DNA of 64,000 bases from the NCBI GenBank assembly GCA_024244705.1, contig JAAEOK010000045.1, forward strand, positions 62,001-126,000. Reading direction: 5' to 3'. Of the stretch, positions 9,138 through 17,868 are shown in pieces (position 1 is the stretch's first letter; each line of letters begins with the position of its first letter). The notes under the pieces were generated by a model. That model made no database searches, was not told the DNA's origin, and saw only the letters and a program-made list of their open reading frames with translations. The DNA comes from Alphaproteobacteria bacterium (GTDB lineage Bacteria; Pseudomonadota; Alphaproteobacteria; JAAEOK01). Both the position numbers and the translations under genes were made by a program.

Positions 9138-9824
9138 TCACGTCAAGATGACGACGCCAAACGCGACGGTTCCGGCTCCGACGGCTCCCTGGATTACCTT
9201 GCTGCCCAAGGTGAGGAACCGAGACGCAAGGGCAAGTGGTAGCGCGATCAATGCAGAGAGCAATGCCATGCCAAGAACCGAACCAAGCGCGAAGAAAACG
9301 ATATAGGTCATGCCGAGGGCCGGCTCGTCGACCGCGGCGGTTGACAAGACGAGCAGTGCCGCCGACCCCGCCATGCCATGCATCATACCGACCAACAGCG
9401 TTCTGAACGGGATACCGCGTGCATGGGTGTGGTCGTGGCCGAGCAGTCGGTGCGAACCTGATTCGCCGGCATGTGAATGGGCGTGAAAATGCACCTTGCC
9501 GTCGGCATGACGATGGGTGTGGAAGTGAATGCGGTCACGCCAAAGGCGGTAGAGCAGGTGCCCGCCAAGGGCGACGAGCATGACCCCGACACCGCGTTCG
9601 AGCCAAAGCGCCATATCGTGTCCTATGGCGGCATTGAGCAGGACCGCCGCTCCGGCGAAACCCATCAGTGTCACGGTATGGCCGATGCCCCAGACGGTTC
9701 CATGACGAACGGCCCTGCCAACGGAAGATTCCCTGGCCACGAGACTACTCACCGCGGCCACGTGGTCCGCCTCCAGCGCATGCTGCATGCCGATGAGGAA
9801 ACCAAGGAACAGGATGGACAACAT
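9138..9824 (-). CDS. NicO/UreH-type nickel/cobalt transporter with histidine-rich loop
   Basis: A 228-aa membrane protein with six or so hydrophobic helices. The first helix carries HALEADHVAAVSS, close to the HX4DH signature of nickel/cobalt permeases. A cytoplasmic or periplasmic loop at about residues 98-137 holds some 13 histidines (HFHTHRHADG, HFHAHSHAG, GHDHTHARG), a typical transition-metal chelating stretch. Relatives export or import Ni2+ or Co2+. No urease or hydrogenase genes are in the window. A possible nickel user is the ureohydrolase at 33243, but they are not linked. Confidence 0.85.
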   Translation of the reverse strand: MLSILFLGFLIGMQHALEADHVAAVSSLVARESSVGRAVRHGTVWGIGHTVTLMGFAGAAVLLNAAIGHDMALWLERGVGVMLVALGGHLLYRLWRDRIHFHTHRHADGKVHFHAHSHAGESGSHRLLGHDHTHARGIPFRTLLVGMMHGMAGSAALLVLSTAAVDEPALGMTYIVFFALGSVLGMALLSALIALPLALASRFLTLGSKVIQGAVGAGTVAFGVVILT

Positions 9825-9953
9825 GATGAACCCGGCCTTGCTCTTTGTGCTTGATGGCCCGCGAGCCGATTCATTATCGGCATTGCCGTGCGGCGGACTA
9901 CCTTAGCGACGGGTTTCTACGCGCGCTAGATGATTCCGCCACGGTTTCGCCAC

Positions 9954-11186
9954 TTACTCATTCCCGGCCATCAAGTGGCGAAAGTCATCGCGCTCGAGGA
10001 TCCACGAAGTTGCGAATCCGAACACAAGACCCCAGAATGGGGCGCCGATATTGAAGATCGAGATATCGGCAACCGTCACCAGAAAAGTCATCAGCGCACC
10101 GAGCGTAAAGCGTCCCCGAAAGGAGACATTGAAGGACGTCTGAAGGACACGCAACATCGCCAGACCGGCGAGGGCGGCGATGAATGATGGCGGCGTTGCG
10201 AGCATGAATCGCGTAAAAATTGGCGCAAGAATGCCGAATACCAATGCGATGAACGCGACAAAGAGGCCTGCGGTGTATTGGCGGCTCTTTTCGCCGCTGC
10301 CGGCTAGAATGGCATTGACCGGGCCGGTGAGGCAGGTCGGCGCCGTGCCGACCACGGCGACCGCCATCGATCCGAAACCGCAGGCGCTGGCGATGGCGTT
10401 GATCGGAGGCTTGTGGCCGGCGGCGGTCAAAACCGCGAAACCTTGACCGTTTTGAACGACCAGCACGGTGATGGCCAATGGCACGACAAGCTCGACCATG
10501 GCCTGCCACGAGAAATCGGGCATCTGGATCGTTGGCGGGGCCAAAGCAAGGGGTGCTGCGCCGAACGGCGCGAAGGCGTCCAGAGCGATCATCGCAATGA
10601 TGCCGACGACAAGGGCTCCAATTAGCGGCGGTAAATATCGGCCGAGGCGCGGCAATCCTGTCAAGGCGACGAAAGCTGCGGCCATCGGCGCTGCTATCCA
10701 GAAATCGTCCCGCATCGCGAATATGAGATCGATGCCGAACTTGAGAAATACGCCGGCGACCATCGCCATGACGATGGGCATTGGAATAGCAGACATCGGT
10801 TTTTTCACCCAGCCGGTCAGGCCGAGCAGCAGCATTAATACACCCGTGGCATAGAAGGCGCCGATGACCTCAGGGAATGTCAGGGTCTCCAATGCCGGGC
10901 CGACCAAGACCGTTCCTGGAATGGTCCAGAAAAAGACCAACGGCTGGCGATAGATCAGACAGAATGGGATGGTGACCAGACTGTTGATGAAAAAGCAGCC
11001 AAACAGCCACGACGCCATATCCGATTCCGATAGTCCCCCTTGCGCTCCGACCGACAGGACAACGGCCACCGGTCCCGAGGCCGCGAACACGAACGCAACG
11101 AAAGCGCTGGCAGCGTAAGTCGTGCCAAAGTCGCGCCAAATCTCACCGGGGCGCGGTAGCGGCCATTGTCCTCCCTCAATGGTCAT
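9954..11186 (-). CDS. benE: Benzoate/H+ symporter (BenE family)
   Basis: About 410 aa with 10 to 12 hydrophobic segments. It contains FGILAP and PTCLTGPVNAILAGSGE motifs and the QNGQGFAVL segment diagnostic of the BenE/YdcO group, which belongs to the nucleobase-transporter superfamily fold. I set the start at ATG 11186. The 80 residues upstream of it in the same frame are not family-like and overlap the neighbouring pirin gene. No aromatic-degradation genes are adjacent, so transport of benzoate itself is assumed from the family only. It follows the pirin gene on the same strand after 130 bp. Confidence 0.85.
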   Translation of the reverse strand: MTIEGGQWPLPRPGEIWRDFGTTYAASAFVAFVFAASGPVAVVLSVGAQGGLSESDMASWLFGCFFINSLVTIPFCLIYRQPLVFFWTIPGTVLVGPALETLTFPEVIGAFYATGVLMLLLGLTGWVKKPMSAIPMPIVMAMVAGVFLKFGIDLIFAMRDDFWIAAPMAAAFVALTGLPRLGRYLPPLIGALVVGIIAMIALDAFAPFGAAPLALAPPTIQMPDFSWQAMVELVVPLAITVLVVQNGQGFAVLTAAGHKPPINAIASACGFGSMAVAVVGTAPTCLTGPVNAILAGSGEKSRQYTAGLFVAFIALVFGILAPIFTRFMLATPPSFIAALAGLAMLRVLQTSFNVSFRGRFTLGALMTFLVTVADISIFNIGAPFWGLVFGFATSWILERDDFRHLMAGNE

Positions 11187-11316
11187 TTGTTGCCGAATGG
11201 AACGCGGGGGCAAATCAAGATCGTCCCGTTTAGCGTCAGTAAGACCAGCCGCAATAGAGCACCGGCGGCCGCTTGGGCAAGCGATTTTCGGTCGCCGCGC
11301 CGCAAGCAAACTCCGA

Positions 11317-12189
11317 CTATCCTTTCGGCAGCGGGATGAAATCGGACTCGCCGTGAATTTTCGGAAAGCGGTTATTGGCCCAATCTTCCTTGGCCCGGTC
11401 GATGCGTTGCTGGGAGCTGGCGACAAAATTCCACCATATCAAGCGCTTGCCATCGATCTGCGCACCGCCGAGAAGCATCAATTTGGATGGAATCTCGGCA
11501 TGGACAGTGACTTCCAGGCCCGGAGATAGGACCGCCAATTGGGTGCTGGCCATTCTGTGGTCTCCGATCGATATGGCCCCGTCAACGACATATATTGCTC
11601 GCTCGGCGTGCTCTTCGGGGATTGTCAGTGCGCTTATCGCTGGCATGTCCACGTCGAGGTAAAACGTGTCCATAGGGGTTTCCACCGGTGAGGTTTCGCC
11701 GAAGGCCGTGCCGGCGATTAGGCGCATACGAACATCGTCGCGCTCGATCGACGGCAAAGAATCCGCCGGGTGATGGTGGAATTCCGGTTCGGCATCTTCG
11801 GCTTGCCGGGGCAACGCAACCCATGACTGGATTCCATGCATGCATTGTCCCGAACTCCTTTCTGCCGGGCCGGTACGCTCAGAATGGGCAATGCCGCGCC
11901 CCGCAGTCATCCAGTTTACGTCGCCGGGGTGTATTTCCTGTACCACGCCCAAGCTGTCACGATGCGTCATCGCGCCTTCGAACAGGTAGGTTACGGTGGC
12001 GAGTCCGATGTGCGGGTGTGGCCGTACATCGATCCCCGTGCCCGCCTCGAAGTCGACCGGTCCATAGTGGTCGAAGAATATGAATGGCCCGACCATCTGC
12101 CGCTTGGCGGACGGAAGTACGCGTCGGACGACGAGATCGCCGATATCGCGTTCCCGGGGTGCGATGATGAGTTCGATGACGTCGGTCAC
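11317..12189 (-). CDS. Pirin family protein
   Basis: A 290-aa bicupin. The N-terminal cupin carries the pirin signature FDHYGP, RPHPHIGLATVTYLFEGAMTHRDSLG and GDVNWMTAGRGIAHSER, with the His/His/His/Glu iron site. The second cupin is degenerate. Some pirins act as quercetinases or redox-regulated transcription cofactors, and most have no assigned role. I chose GTG at 12189 because AAAGG lies 8 nt upstream and the length then matches the family. The ATG at 12342 would add 51 atypical residues reaching toward eutB. It is divergent from eutB. Confidence 0.88.
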   Translation of the reverse strand: MTDVIELIIAPRERDIGDLVVRRVLPSAKRQMVGPFIFFDHYGPVDFEAGTGIDVRPHPHIGLATVTYLFEGAMTHRDSLGVVQEIHPGDVNWMTAGRGIAHSERTGPAERSSGQCMHGIQSWVALPRQAEDAEPEFHHHPADSLPSIERDDVRMRLIAGTAFGETSPVETPMDTFYLDVDMPAISALTIPEEHAERAIYVVDGAISIGDHRMASTQLAVLSPGLEVTVHAEIPSKLMLLGGAQIDGKRLIWWNFVASSQQRIDRAKEDWANNRFPKIHGESDFIPLPKG

Positions 12190-12400
12190 GATGAATGCCT
12201 TTCGTCCAGAAATCCCGCCAATGGATGAGCATTGTATAGGCGGACACGAAACCGAGGTCGACCCCGCGATGCGTCGCTCCTCGGTGGACCTGTCACGTCC
12301 GTCTAAGGAACGCGCGCCGCTCTGTCTCGACAACCGGACCAAATTCGCCTACGCAAGCGGTGGCCCCAATATGGTCCTGATCCCACGATGAACGTATCGA

Positions 12401-13402
12401 ATGAACGACAAAGTTACCTTGGATGATATCTATCTTGCGCGGACGGCTCTCGCCGGTCGCTTGCGACGCACGCCGTTGGTTTTATCGGCTTCGCTCAGCG
12501 CGTTGTGCGGCGCTCCGGTCTACCTCAAGCTCGAGCATCAGCAGATCACCGGCAGCTTCAAACTGCGCGGCGCCACGAATGCCGTTAGTCGGTTGACGGA
12601 GGAACAACGACGCCGGGGAATCGTCGGCGTATCGACCGGCAACCATGGGCGCGGGTTGGCCTACGCAGCAAAGCAAGCGAATCTTCATTGTATTATCTGT
12701 ATGTCCAGCCTCGTGCCGCGTAACAAGATTGACGGAATCGAGGCGCTTGGTGCCGAGGTACGGATCGTCGGTGATTCTCAGGACGACGCGCAGCGCGAGG
12801 TCGATCGGCTGATCAGCGAGCAGGGCATGACCATGGTACCGCCGTTCGATCATCGCGACGTCATCGCCGGTCAGGGAACGCTGGGCCTTGAAATCGTCGA
12901 GGACCTGGCCGAGGTCGCAACTATCATCGTCCCGCTATCGGGTGGCGGACTGATCAGCGGCATCGCCCTAGCAACGAAAGCGGCCAATCCGGACGTCAGG
13001 GTGATCGGAGTCACGATGGAAAAGGGCGCCGCGATGTATGAAAGCCAGCGCGCCGGCAAGCCGGTCGAAGTCGAAGAGCTGCCGACGCTTGCCGATTCTC
13101 TCGGTGGCGGTGTCGGCGCCGACAATCGTTACACATTCAAGATGGTCCGCGATCTGGTCGACGACATCGTTTTGATTTCCGAGCATGATATCGCGGCCGG
13201 CATACGCCATGCCTATTGGAGCGAGCAACAGGTCATCGAGGGCGGTGGGGCGGTCGGCTTGGGCGCGTTGCTGGCGGGGCGGGTCGAGATCCACGGGCCG
13301 ACTGCCGTCGTCGTTAGCGGTTGCAACATCGATATGGCCGGGCACGCCGAAATCATCGCCGCCGGGCCGCGGACCCCGGTCGCCGATACGCCGTCGAGCT
13401 AG
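12401..13402 (+). CDS. eutB: Ectoine/hydroxyectoine utilization dehydratase EutB (threonine dehydratase-like)
   Basis: A 333-aa PLP fold-type II enzyme. The Schiff-base lysine is Lys54 in ITGSFKLRGA, and the phosphate-binding loop is PLSGGGLISG. On its own it would be called a serine/threonine dehydratase or serine racemase. The immediate neighbours (cyclodeaminase, DoeA and DoeB) make it EutB, thought to remove the hydroxyl group of the hydroxyectoine-derived diaminobutyrate intermediate. It is the first gene of a four-gene operon with gaps of 5 to 12 bp. The ATG at 12401 has only a weak ribosome site. Confidence 0.9.
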   Translation: MNDKVTLDDIYLARTALAGRLRRTPLVLSASLSALCGAPVYLKLEHQQITGSFKLRGATNAVSRLTEEQRRRGIVGVSTGNHGRGLAYAAKQANLHCIICMSSLVPRNKIDGIEALGAEVRIVGDSQDDAQREVDRLISEQGMTMVPPFDHRDVIAGQGTLGLEIVEDLAEVATIIVPLSGGGLISGIALATKAANPDVRVIGVTMEKGAAMYESQRAGKPVEVEELPTLADSLGGGVGADNRYTFKMVRDLVDDIVLISEHDIAAGIRHAYWSEQQVIEGGGAVGLGALLAGRVEIHGPTAVVVSGCNIDMAGHAEIIAAGPRTPVADTPSS

Positions 13403-13413
13403 GAATTGGAGCA

Positions 13414-14406
13414 ATGCCGGACATCAATATTCTGACCGAATCCGAACTTCGCCAATGTGTCGTACTCGACCTCGAAACGGTGCAATGCGTCGAGGACTGC
13501 TTTCGCGCGCTGGCCACCGAGGACATCGCAATGCCGCCGATACTCAGTATGAATATTGCGGATCACAATGGTGAGATCGATGTCAAGACGGCCTATGTAC
13601 CAGGTCTGGATAGCTTTGCCGTCAAGATCAGTCCCGGGTTCTTCGATAATCCAAAGCTCGGGCTGCCAAGTGTAAACGGCCTCATGGTCGCGCTCAGCGC
13701 CAAAACGGGCTTGGTCGAGGCGGTGCTCTTGGACAATGGCTATTTGACCGATATCAGGACCGCGGCGGCGGGTGCGGTCGCCGCCAAATGGCTCGCCCGA
13801 TCCGATTGCCGAAGCGTCGGCATCGTCGGGGCCGGAGTGCAGGCGGGCCTTCAACTGCGGGCGCTTACCCTTGTGCGCGAAATCGAAGCCGTTAGCGTCT
13901 GGGCACGCGATTTCGAGAAAGCATCAAATTTCGCCGCTGAATTAGAGTCGTCGCTGGATATTGCCGTGACGCCCCGCGCTACGCCACGAGAGGTGATTGA
14001 AGGCCATGACATCGTGGTCACGACGACTCCATCGACCGTGCCGTTGATCGAGGCCGATTGGCTGTTGCCTGGCCAACATATCACCACGATGGGCTCGGAT
14101 GCGGAACATAAGAACGAACTCGATCCGGCCGCCGTCTCGCGGGCCGATCTATTCGTCTGCGATCGCCTTGGTCAAAGCCGTGTTGTTGGCGAGGTCCATC
14201 ATGCGATCGAGGCTGGTGTCGTGGCCGCGGATGAAGCTTTTCCAGAGCTCGGACAGGTCATCGCGGGACAGGTTGGGGGGCGATCCTCGGACGCGGAAAT
14301 CACGATTTGCGATTTGACCGGGACCGGTGTTCAGGATACCGCGATCGCGACATTTGCCCTTGCCCGTGCCTCCGCGGCTGAGCTCGGCACGCTATTTAGT
14401 TCTTGA
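13414..14406 (+). CDS. eutC: Ectoine utilization protein EutC (ornithine cyclodeaminase family)
   Basis: A 330-aa protein of the ornithine cyclodeaminase/mu-crystallin family. The Rossmann motif GIVGAGVQAGLQL is at about residue 130, with TVPLIEADWLLPGQH and GSDAEHKNELDP further on. In hydroxyectoine degradation EutB and EutC are thought to work together in converting the hydroxylated diaminobutyrate intermediate. I placed the start at ATG 13414, with AGGA and GGAGC just upstream. An in-frame ATG at 13321 lies inside eutB and is rejected. It is 11 bp after eutB and 12 bp before doeA. Confidence 0.9.
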   Translation: MPDINILTESELRQCVVLDLETVQCVEDCFRALATEDIAMPPILSMNIADHNGEIDVKTAYVPGLDSFAVKISPGFFDNPKLGLPSVNGLMVALSAKTGLVEAVLLDNGYLTDIRTAAAGAVAAKWLARSDCRSVGIVGAGVQAGLQLRALTLVREIEAVSVWARDFEKASNFAAELESSLDIAVTPRATPREVIEGHDIVVTTTPSTVPLIEADWLLPGQHITTMGSDAEHKNELDPAAVSRADLFVCDRLGQSRVVGEVHHAIEAGVVAADEAFPELGQVIAGQVGGRSSDAEITICDLTGTGVQDTAIATFALARASAAELGTLFSS

Positions 14407-14418
14407 GCGGGGATCGAT

Positions 14419-15600
14419 ATGGCCGACATGACACTCAATTTCGAACGCAGCGAATATGACGAGCGAATCGCCAAAACACGGTCGGCGATGGCGGCGCGCG
14501 ATATCGACCTATTGATCGTGACCGATCCCTCCAACATGGCATGGCTTACCGGCTATGACGGGTGGTCGTTCTATGTTCACCAGTGCGTCCTGCTCGCGCT
14601 CGAGGACGAGCCGGTTTGGTATGGCCGGGGCCAGGACGCAAACGGCGCCAAGCGTACGGTCTTCATGGCCCACAGCAATATCATCGGGTATCCGGACAAC
14701 TACGTTCAATCGACCGAGCGTCACCCCATGGACCTGCTTAGCACGATTATTGGCGACCGGGGCTGGAGCAAGGCGACAATTGGCGTCGAGATGGAGAACT
14801 ATTACTTCAGCGCCGCCGCCTTTGTCGCTTTGCAACGGGGCCTTCCGGATGCCGTGCTGAGAGACGCGACGGCGCTGGTCAATTGGCAGCGGGCGATCAA
14901 GTCGCCCCGGGAATTAGACTATATGCGCACCGCCGGTCGCATCGTCAGCGCCATGCATCAACGCATTCTCGAACTCGTCGAGCCGGGAATGCGTAAGAAC
15001 GAATTGGTCGCAGAAATCTATCGCGCCGGCATTCGTGGTGTTCAGGGCGCCGGCGGAGATTATCCCGCCATCGTTCCCATGTTGCCGACGGGCCGTGATG
15101 CTTCGGCGCCGCACTTGACCTGGGACGATCGGCCGATGGAATCGGGTGCGGGGACTTTCTTTGAGATCAGTGGCTGTTACAGACGCTATCATTGTCCGTT
15201 GTCCCGGACGATCTATCTCGGCACGCCGCCGCAAAAGGTCCGGGACGCGGAACGGGCACAACTCGAGGGTATCGAAGCGGCGCTCGAAGCGGCACGGCCG
15301 GGCAACACGTGTGAAGAGGTCGAGGCCGCGTGGCGCCGGGTCATCGCCAGCCACGGCATCGAAAAAGAAAGTCGTTGCGGTTACTCGATTGGCCTTAGCT
15401 ATCCGCCGGACTGGGGCGAGCGTACGATGAGTCTGCGACCTGGAGACAAGACAGTGATCGAGGAGGGCATGACCTTTCATTTTATTCCCGCCTTGTGGTT
15501 CGACGATTGGGGCCTCGAAATCACCGAGAGTATCGCAATCACGGCGGCGGGAAACGAGCTCCTGGCCGACGTTCCGCGCCATCTCTTCGTGAAGGATTGA
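14419..15600 (+). CDS. doeA: Ectoine hydrolase DoeA (EutD), M24 creatinase-like fold
   Basis: A 393-aa pita-bread-fold protein. It opens the ectoine ring to N-acetyl-2,4-diaminobutyrate. The five metal ligands of methionine aminopeptidase-type M24 enzymes are not all present: the usual Asp pair is replaced around FFEISGCYRRYHCPLSRT, as expected for the non-metal creatinase/DoeA branch. Other landmarks are VTDPSNMAWLTGYDGWSFY near the N-terminus and GYSIGLSYPPDWGE near residue 325. It is third in the eutBC-doeAB operon, and the next gene starts 5 bp after its stop. Confidence 0.92.
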   Translation: MADMTLNFERSEYDERIAKTRSAMAARDIDLLIVTDPSNMAWLTGYDGWSFYVHQCVLLALEDEPVWYGRGQDANGAKRTVFMAHSNIIGYPDNYVQSTERHPMDLLSTIIGDRGWSKATIGVEMENYYFSAAAFVALQRGLPDAVLRDATALVNWQRAIKSPRELDYMRTAGRIVSAMHQRILELVEPGMRKNELVAEIYRAGIRGVQGAGGDYPAIVPMLPTGRDASAPHLTWDDRPMESGAGTFFEISGCYRRYHCPLSRTIYLGTPPQKVRDAERAQLEGIEAALEAARPGNTCEEVEAAWRRVIASHGIEKESRCGYSIGLSYPPDWGERTMSLRPGDKTVIEEGMTFHFIPALWFDDWGLEITESIAITAAGNELLADVPRHLFVKD

Positions 15601-15605
15601 TCGAT

Positions 15606-16598
15606 ATGAAACCGTCGCCGATCAAGCCGACAGTCGATTTTGACCGTGACGGTGTTCAACACGGGTTCCTGAGATTGCCCTATTCGCGGGATGATTCCGC
15701 CTGGGGCGCGATCATGATTCCGATCACCGTCGTGCGAAACGGGGAGGGGCCAACGGCACTCTTGACGGGAGCCAATCATGGCGACGAATTCGAGGGCCCG
15801 ATCGCGCTCTTCGATCTTGCAAATGGACTTCGCGCCGACGAAATCACCGGTCGCGTGATCATCGTGCCGGGCATGAATCACCCGGCATTCTGCGCCGGAC
15901 GAAGAACGTCACCGATCGACAACGGAAATCTGAATCGGTCCTTCCCGGGACGGCCGGACGGGACCGTGACCGAGCGGATCGCCGACTATTTTCAGCGGTT
16001 CCTATTGCCCGGCGCCAATATCGTCCTCGATATTCACTCCGGTGGGCGCACCCTGGAATTCATACCCTACGCGGCGATTCACGCGTTGGATGACGCCGGG
16101 CAGCAGGCGCGGTGCCAGGCGGCGATGGATGCATTCAATGCACCCTATAGTCTGAAGCTGATCGAACTCGATGTGATCGGCATGTACGACACCGCAGCCG
16201 AGGAAATGGGCAAGGTGTTTCTTTCGACCGAACTCGGCGGTGGCGGTACGGCAAGCGCACATACTGTCGAGATCGCCAAACGCGGCATTCGGAACGTTCT
16301 CAAGCACGTGGGGATCTTGTCAGGGGAACCGGAGCGCAGCGAAACGGTCAATCTCGATATGCCGGATGACAGCTGCTACGTAATCAGCCACAGCAGCGGC
16401 CTGTTGGAGATGTGCGTCGACCTCGGCGCGATGGTTAGCAAGGGCGATGTCATCGGGCGTGTTTTTGATGTGACGCGAACGGGCGTTGAACCGGTCGAGT
16501 ATCGAGCCGGCATCGATGGTCTTCTCGCCGGACGGCATTTTCCAGGCCATGTCAAAATGGGCGATTTTCTTGCCCTGGTGGCGGTCCCGCAAGACTGA
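15606..16598 (+). CDS. doeB: N-acetyl-2,4-diaminobutyrate deacetylase DoeB (EutE)
   Basis: A 330-aa zinc carboxypeptidase-like hydrolase of the succinylglutamate desuccinylase/aspartoacylase family. The Zn site is ANHGDEFEGP (His, Glu) plus the later DIHSGG; NRSFPG supplies the substrate arginine. It removes the acetyl group from the product of DoeA, giving 2,4-diaminobutyrate, which is then funnelled to aspartate. The ATG at 15606 follows the doeA stop by 5 bp. Genes for later steps (doeC, doeD), an ectoine transporter and an AsnC/EnuR regulator are not found next to it. Confidence 0.92.
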   Translation: MKPSPIKPTVDFDRDGVQHGFLRLPYSRDDSAWGAIMIPITVVRNGEGPTALLTGANHGDEFEGPIALFDLANGLRADEITGRVIIVPGMNHPAFCAGRRTSPIDNGNLNRSFPGRPDGTVTERIADYFQRFLLPGANIVLDIHSGGRTLEFIPYAAIHALDDAGQQARCQAAMDAFNAPYSLKLIELDVIGMYDTAAEEMGKVFLSTELGGGGTASAHTVEIAKRGIRNVLKHVGILSGEPERSETVNLDMPDDSCYVISHSSGLLEMCVDLGAMVSKGDVIGRVFDVTRTGVEPVEYRAGIDGLLAGRHFPGHVKMGDFLALVAVPQD

Positions 16599-16709
16599 GC
16601 ACTTTCCGCTGAGGTGAGAGCCGCGGCGCAACCGCCTCGCCGATTCGGTGGTTGGCGATTTCCATCCGGCATAACTGCCAAGATTTTCCACTACAGGAGA
16701 ACAAATCCG

Positions 16710-16997
16710 ATGTATTTCGTACTGCTCAAGTTTTCGGACAACAAAGGTAAAGTCGGCCAGTTCCTGGAAGGCCACAAAGAATGGATCAAGCGCGGTTTCG
16801 ATGACGGCGTGTTCTTGTTGGTCGGTAGTCTGCAGCCCAATTTGGGCGGTGGGATTGTGGCACACAATTCATCACTGTCGGATCTGCAAAGCAGAGTGGA
16901 TCGTGATCCGTTTGTGGCTGAAAAGGTGGTGAAAGCTGAAATCTTGGAAATCGCCCCGTCAAAAGCCGATGCACGGCTGAATTTTTTGCTCGATTGA
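16710..16997 (+). CDS. YciI family protein
   Basis: A 95-aa ferredoxin-like (dimeric alpha-beta barrel) protein. It begins MYFVLLKFSDNKGKV and contains the HKEWIKRGFDDG helix and a DPFVAEKVVKAEI segment, as in the YCII/YciI family, where a conserved His/Asp pair is proposed to be catalytic. Its function is unknown. CAGGAGA lies 9 nt before the ATG, so I prefer this start to an upstream in-frame ATG at 16614. It lies 111 bp after doeB; whether it belongs to that operon is open. Confidence 0.75.
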   Translation: MYFVLLKFSDNKGKVGQFLEGHKEWIKRGFDDGVFLLVGSLQPNLGGGIVAHNSSLSDLQSRVDRDPFVAEKVVKAEILEIAPSKADARLNFLLD

Positions 16998-17071
16998 GCA
17001 ATTTTCATCCCTAAAGGTTTCTGGAATGAAATCGGATAACCGAGGGGCAATAAACGTGGGAATGTCGGCAT

Positions 17072-17683
17072 ATGAGCGCGACGATATCAGGCCCAGATGG
17101 GAAATTGCGTTGCCGCTGGTGCGGTGCCGCGCCGGATTTTCTCGACTATCACGATACCGAATGGGGTTTCCCAGTCAGTGATGATCATCGCTTATTTGAG
17201 AAATTGAGCCTGGAGAGTTTTCAATCCGGATTGAGCTGGCGCACCATCCTCGCCAAGCGCGAGAACTTTCGCGCAGCGTTTCATGAATTCGATTTCGATA
17301 GGGTAGCGCGCTTTACTCAGCGCGACGTCGATCGTCTGCTCAAGGACAAAGGCATCGTCCGCCATCGTGGCAAGATCGAGGCGGTCATCAACAATGCACG
17401 ACGAGCCCACGAACTTGTCAAACAGGAAGGCTCGCTCGCAGCGTTCATATGGCGTTACGAACCTGACATCGAGTTGCTGGCAAAACCGCAGACTGTGTCG
17501 ACCTCAGCGGAATCGCTTGTCCTGTCGAAGGATCTCAAGAAGCAAGGCTGGAAATTTGTCGGACCGACTACGGTTTTTGCCTTCATGGAAGCAATGGGGT
17601 TGATCAACGATCATGTTGAGGACTGCGTGATCAGAGCCAAAGTTGAACGCGCGCGGAAGAGTTTTAGGCGGCCAGGGCACTAA
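17072..17683 (+). CDS. tag: DNA-3-methyladenine glycosylase I
   Basis: A 203-aa HhH-superfamily repair enzyme that excises 3-methyladenine from alkylated DNA. The zinc-snap ligands are visible: the N-terminal RCRWCG (Cys14/Cys17) and YHDTEWG (His27), and the C-terminal INDHVEDC (His and Cys). The 3-methyladenine pocket is in LESFQSGLSWRTIL. The length is normal for Tag. The start is ATG 17072. An alkyltransferase-like protein (26051-26419) also occurs in the window but is not linked. Confidence 0.95.
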   Translation: MSATISGPDGKLRCRWCGAAPDFLDYHDTEWGFPVSDDHRLFEKLSLESFQSGLSWRTILAKRENFRAAFHEFDFDRVARFTQRDVDRLLKDKGIVRHRGKIEAVINNARRAHELVKQEGSLAAFIWRYEPDIELLAKPQTVSTSAESLVLSKDLKKQGWKFVGPTTVFAFMEAMGLINDHVEDCVIRAKVERARKSFRRPGH

Positions 17684-17779
17684 GAGACCGTTCGAGAAAG
17701 GGTTCGACGGCGGATGGTGCGCGGGAGCCACCTACCGGGATCCGCGGTGGTGTGCTTGATTCCAAACACCGACGACGCA

Positions 17780-17808
17780 TTGGAATTTGTATACAAAATT
17801 ACTATAAT
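17780..17808 (+). promoter_or_regulatory. Sigma-70 promoter with GntR-type palindrome in the spacer
   Basis: The -35 TTGGAA (17780-17785) and -10 TATAAT (17803-17808) are separated by exactly 17 bp. The spacer opens with the perfect 12-bp palindrome TTTGTATACAAA (17786-17797), the kind of site bound by GntR-family repressors. A repressor bound there would block RNA polymerase. It drives the M20 amidohydrolase gene, whose GTG lies 60 bp downstream. Confidence 0.75.
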
Positions 17809-17868
17809 CATGTATCCAATATTTGATCAGGGTCATCCTTGCCCCTTGTCCCTTATACGGAGCGCACC

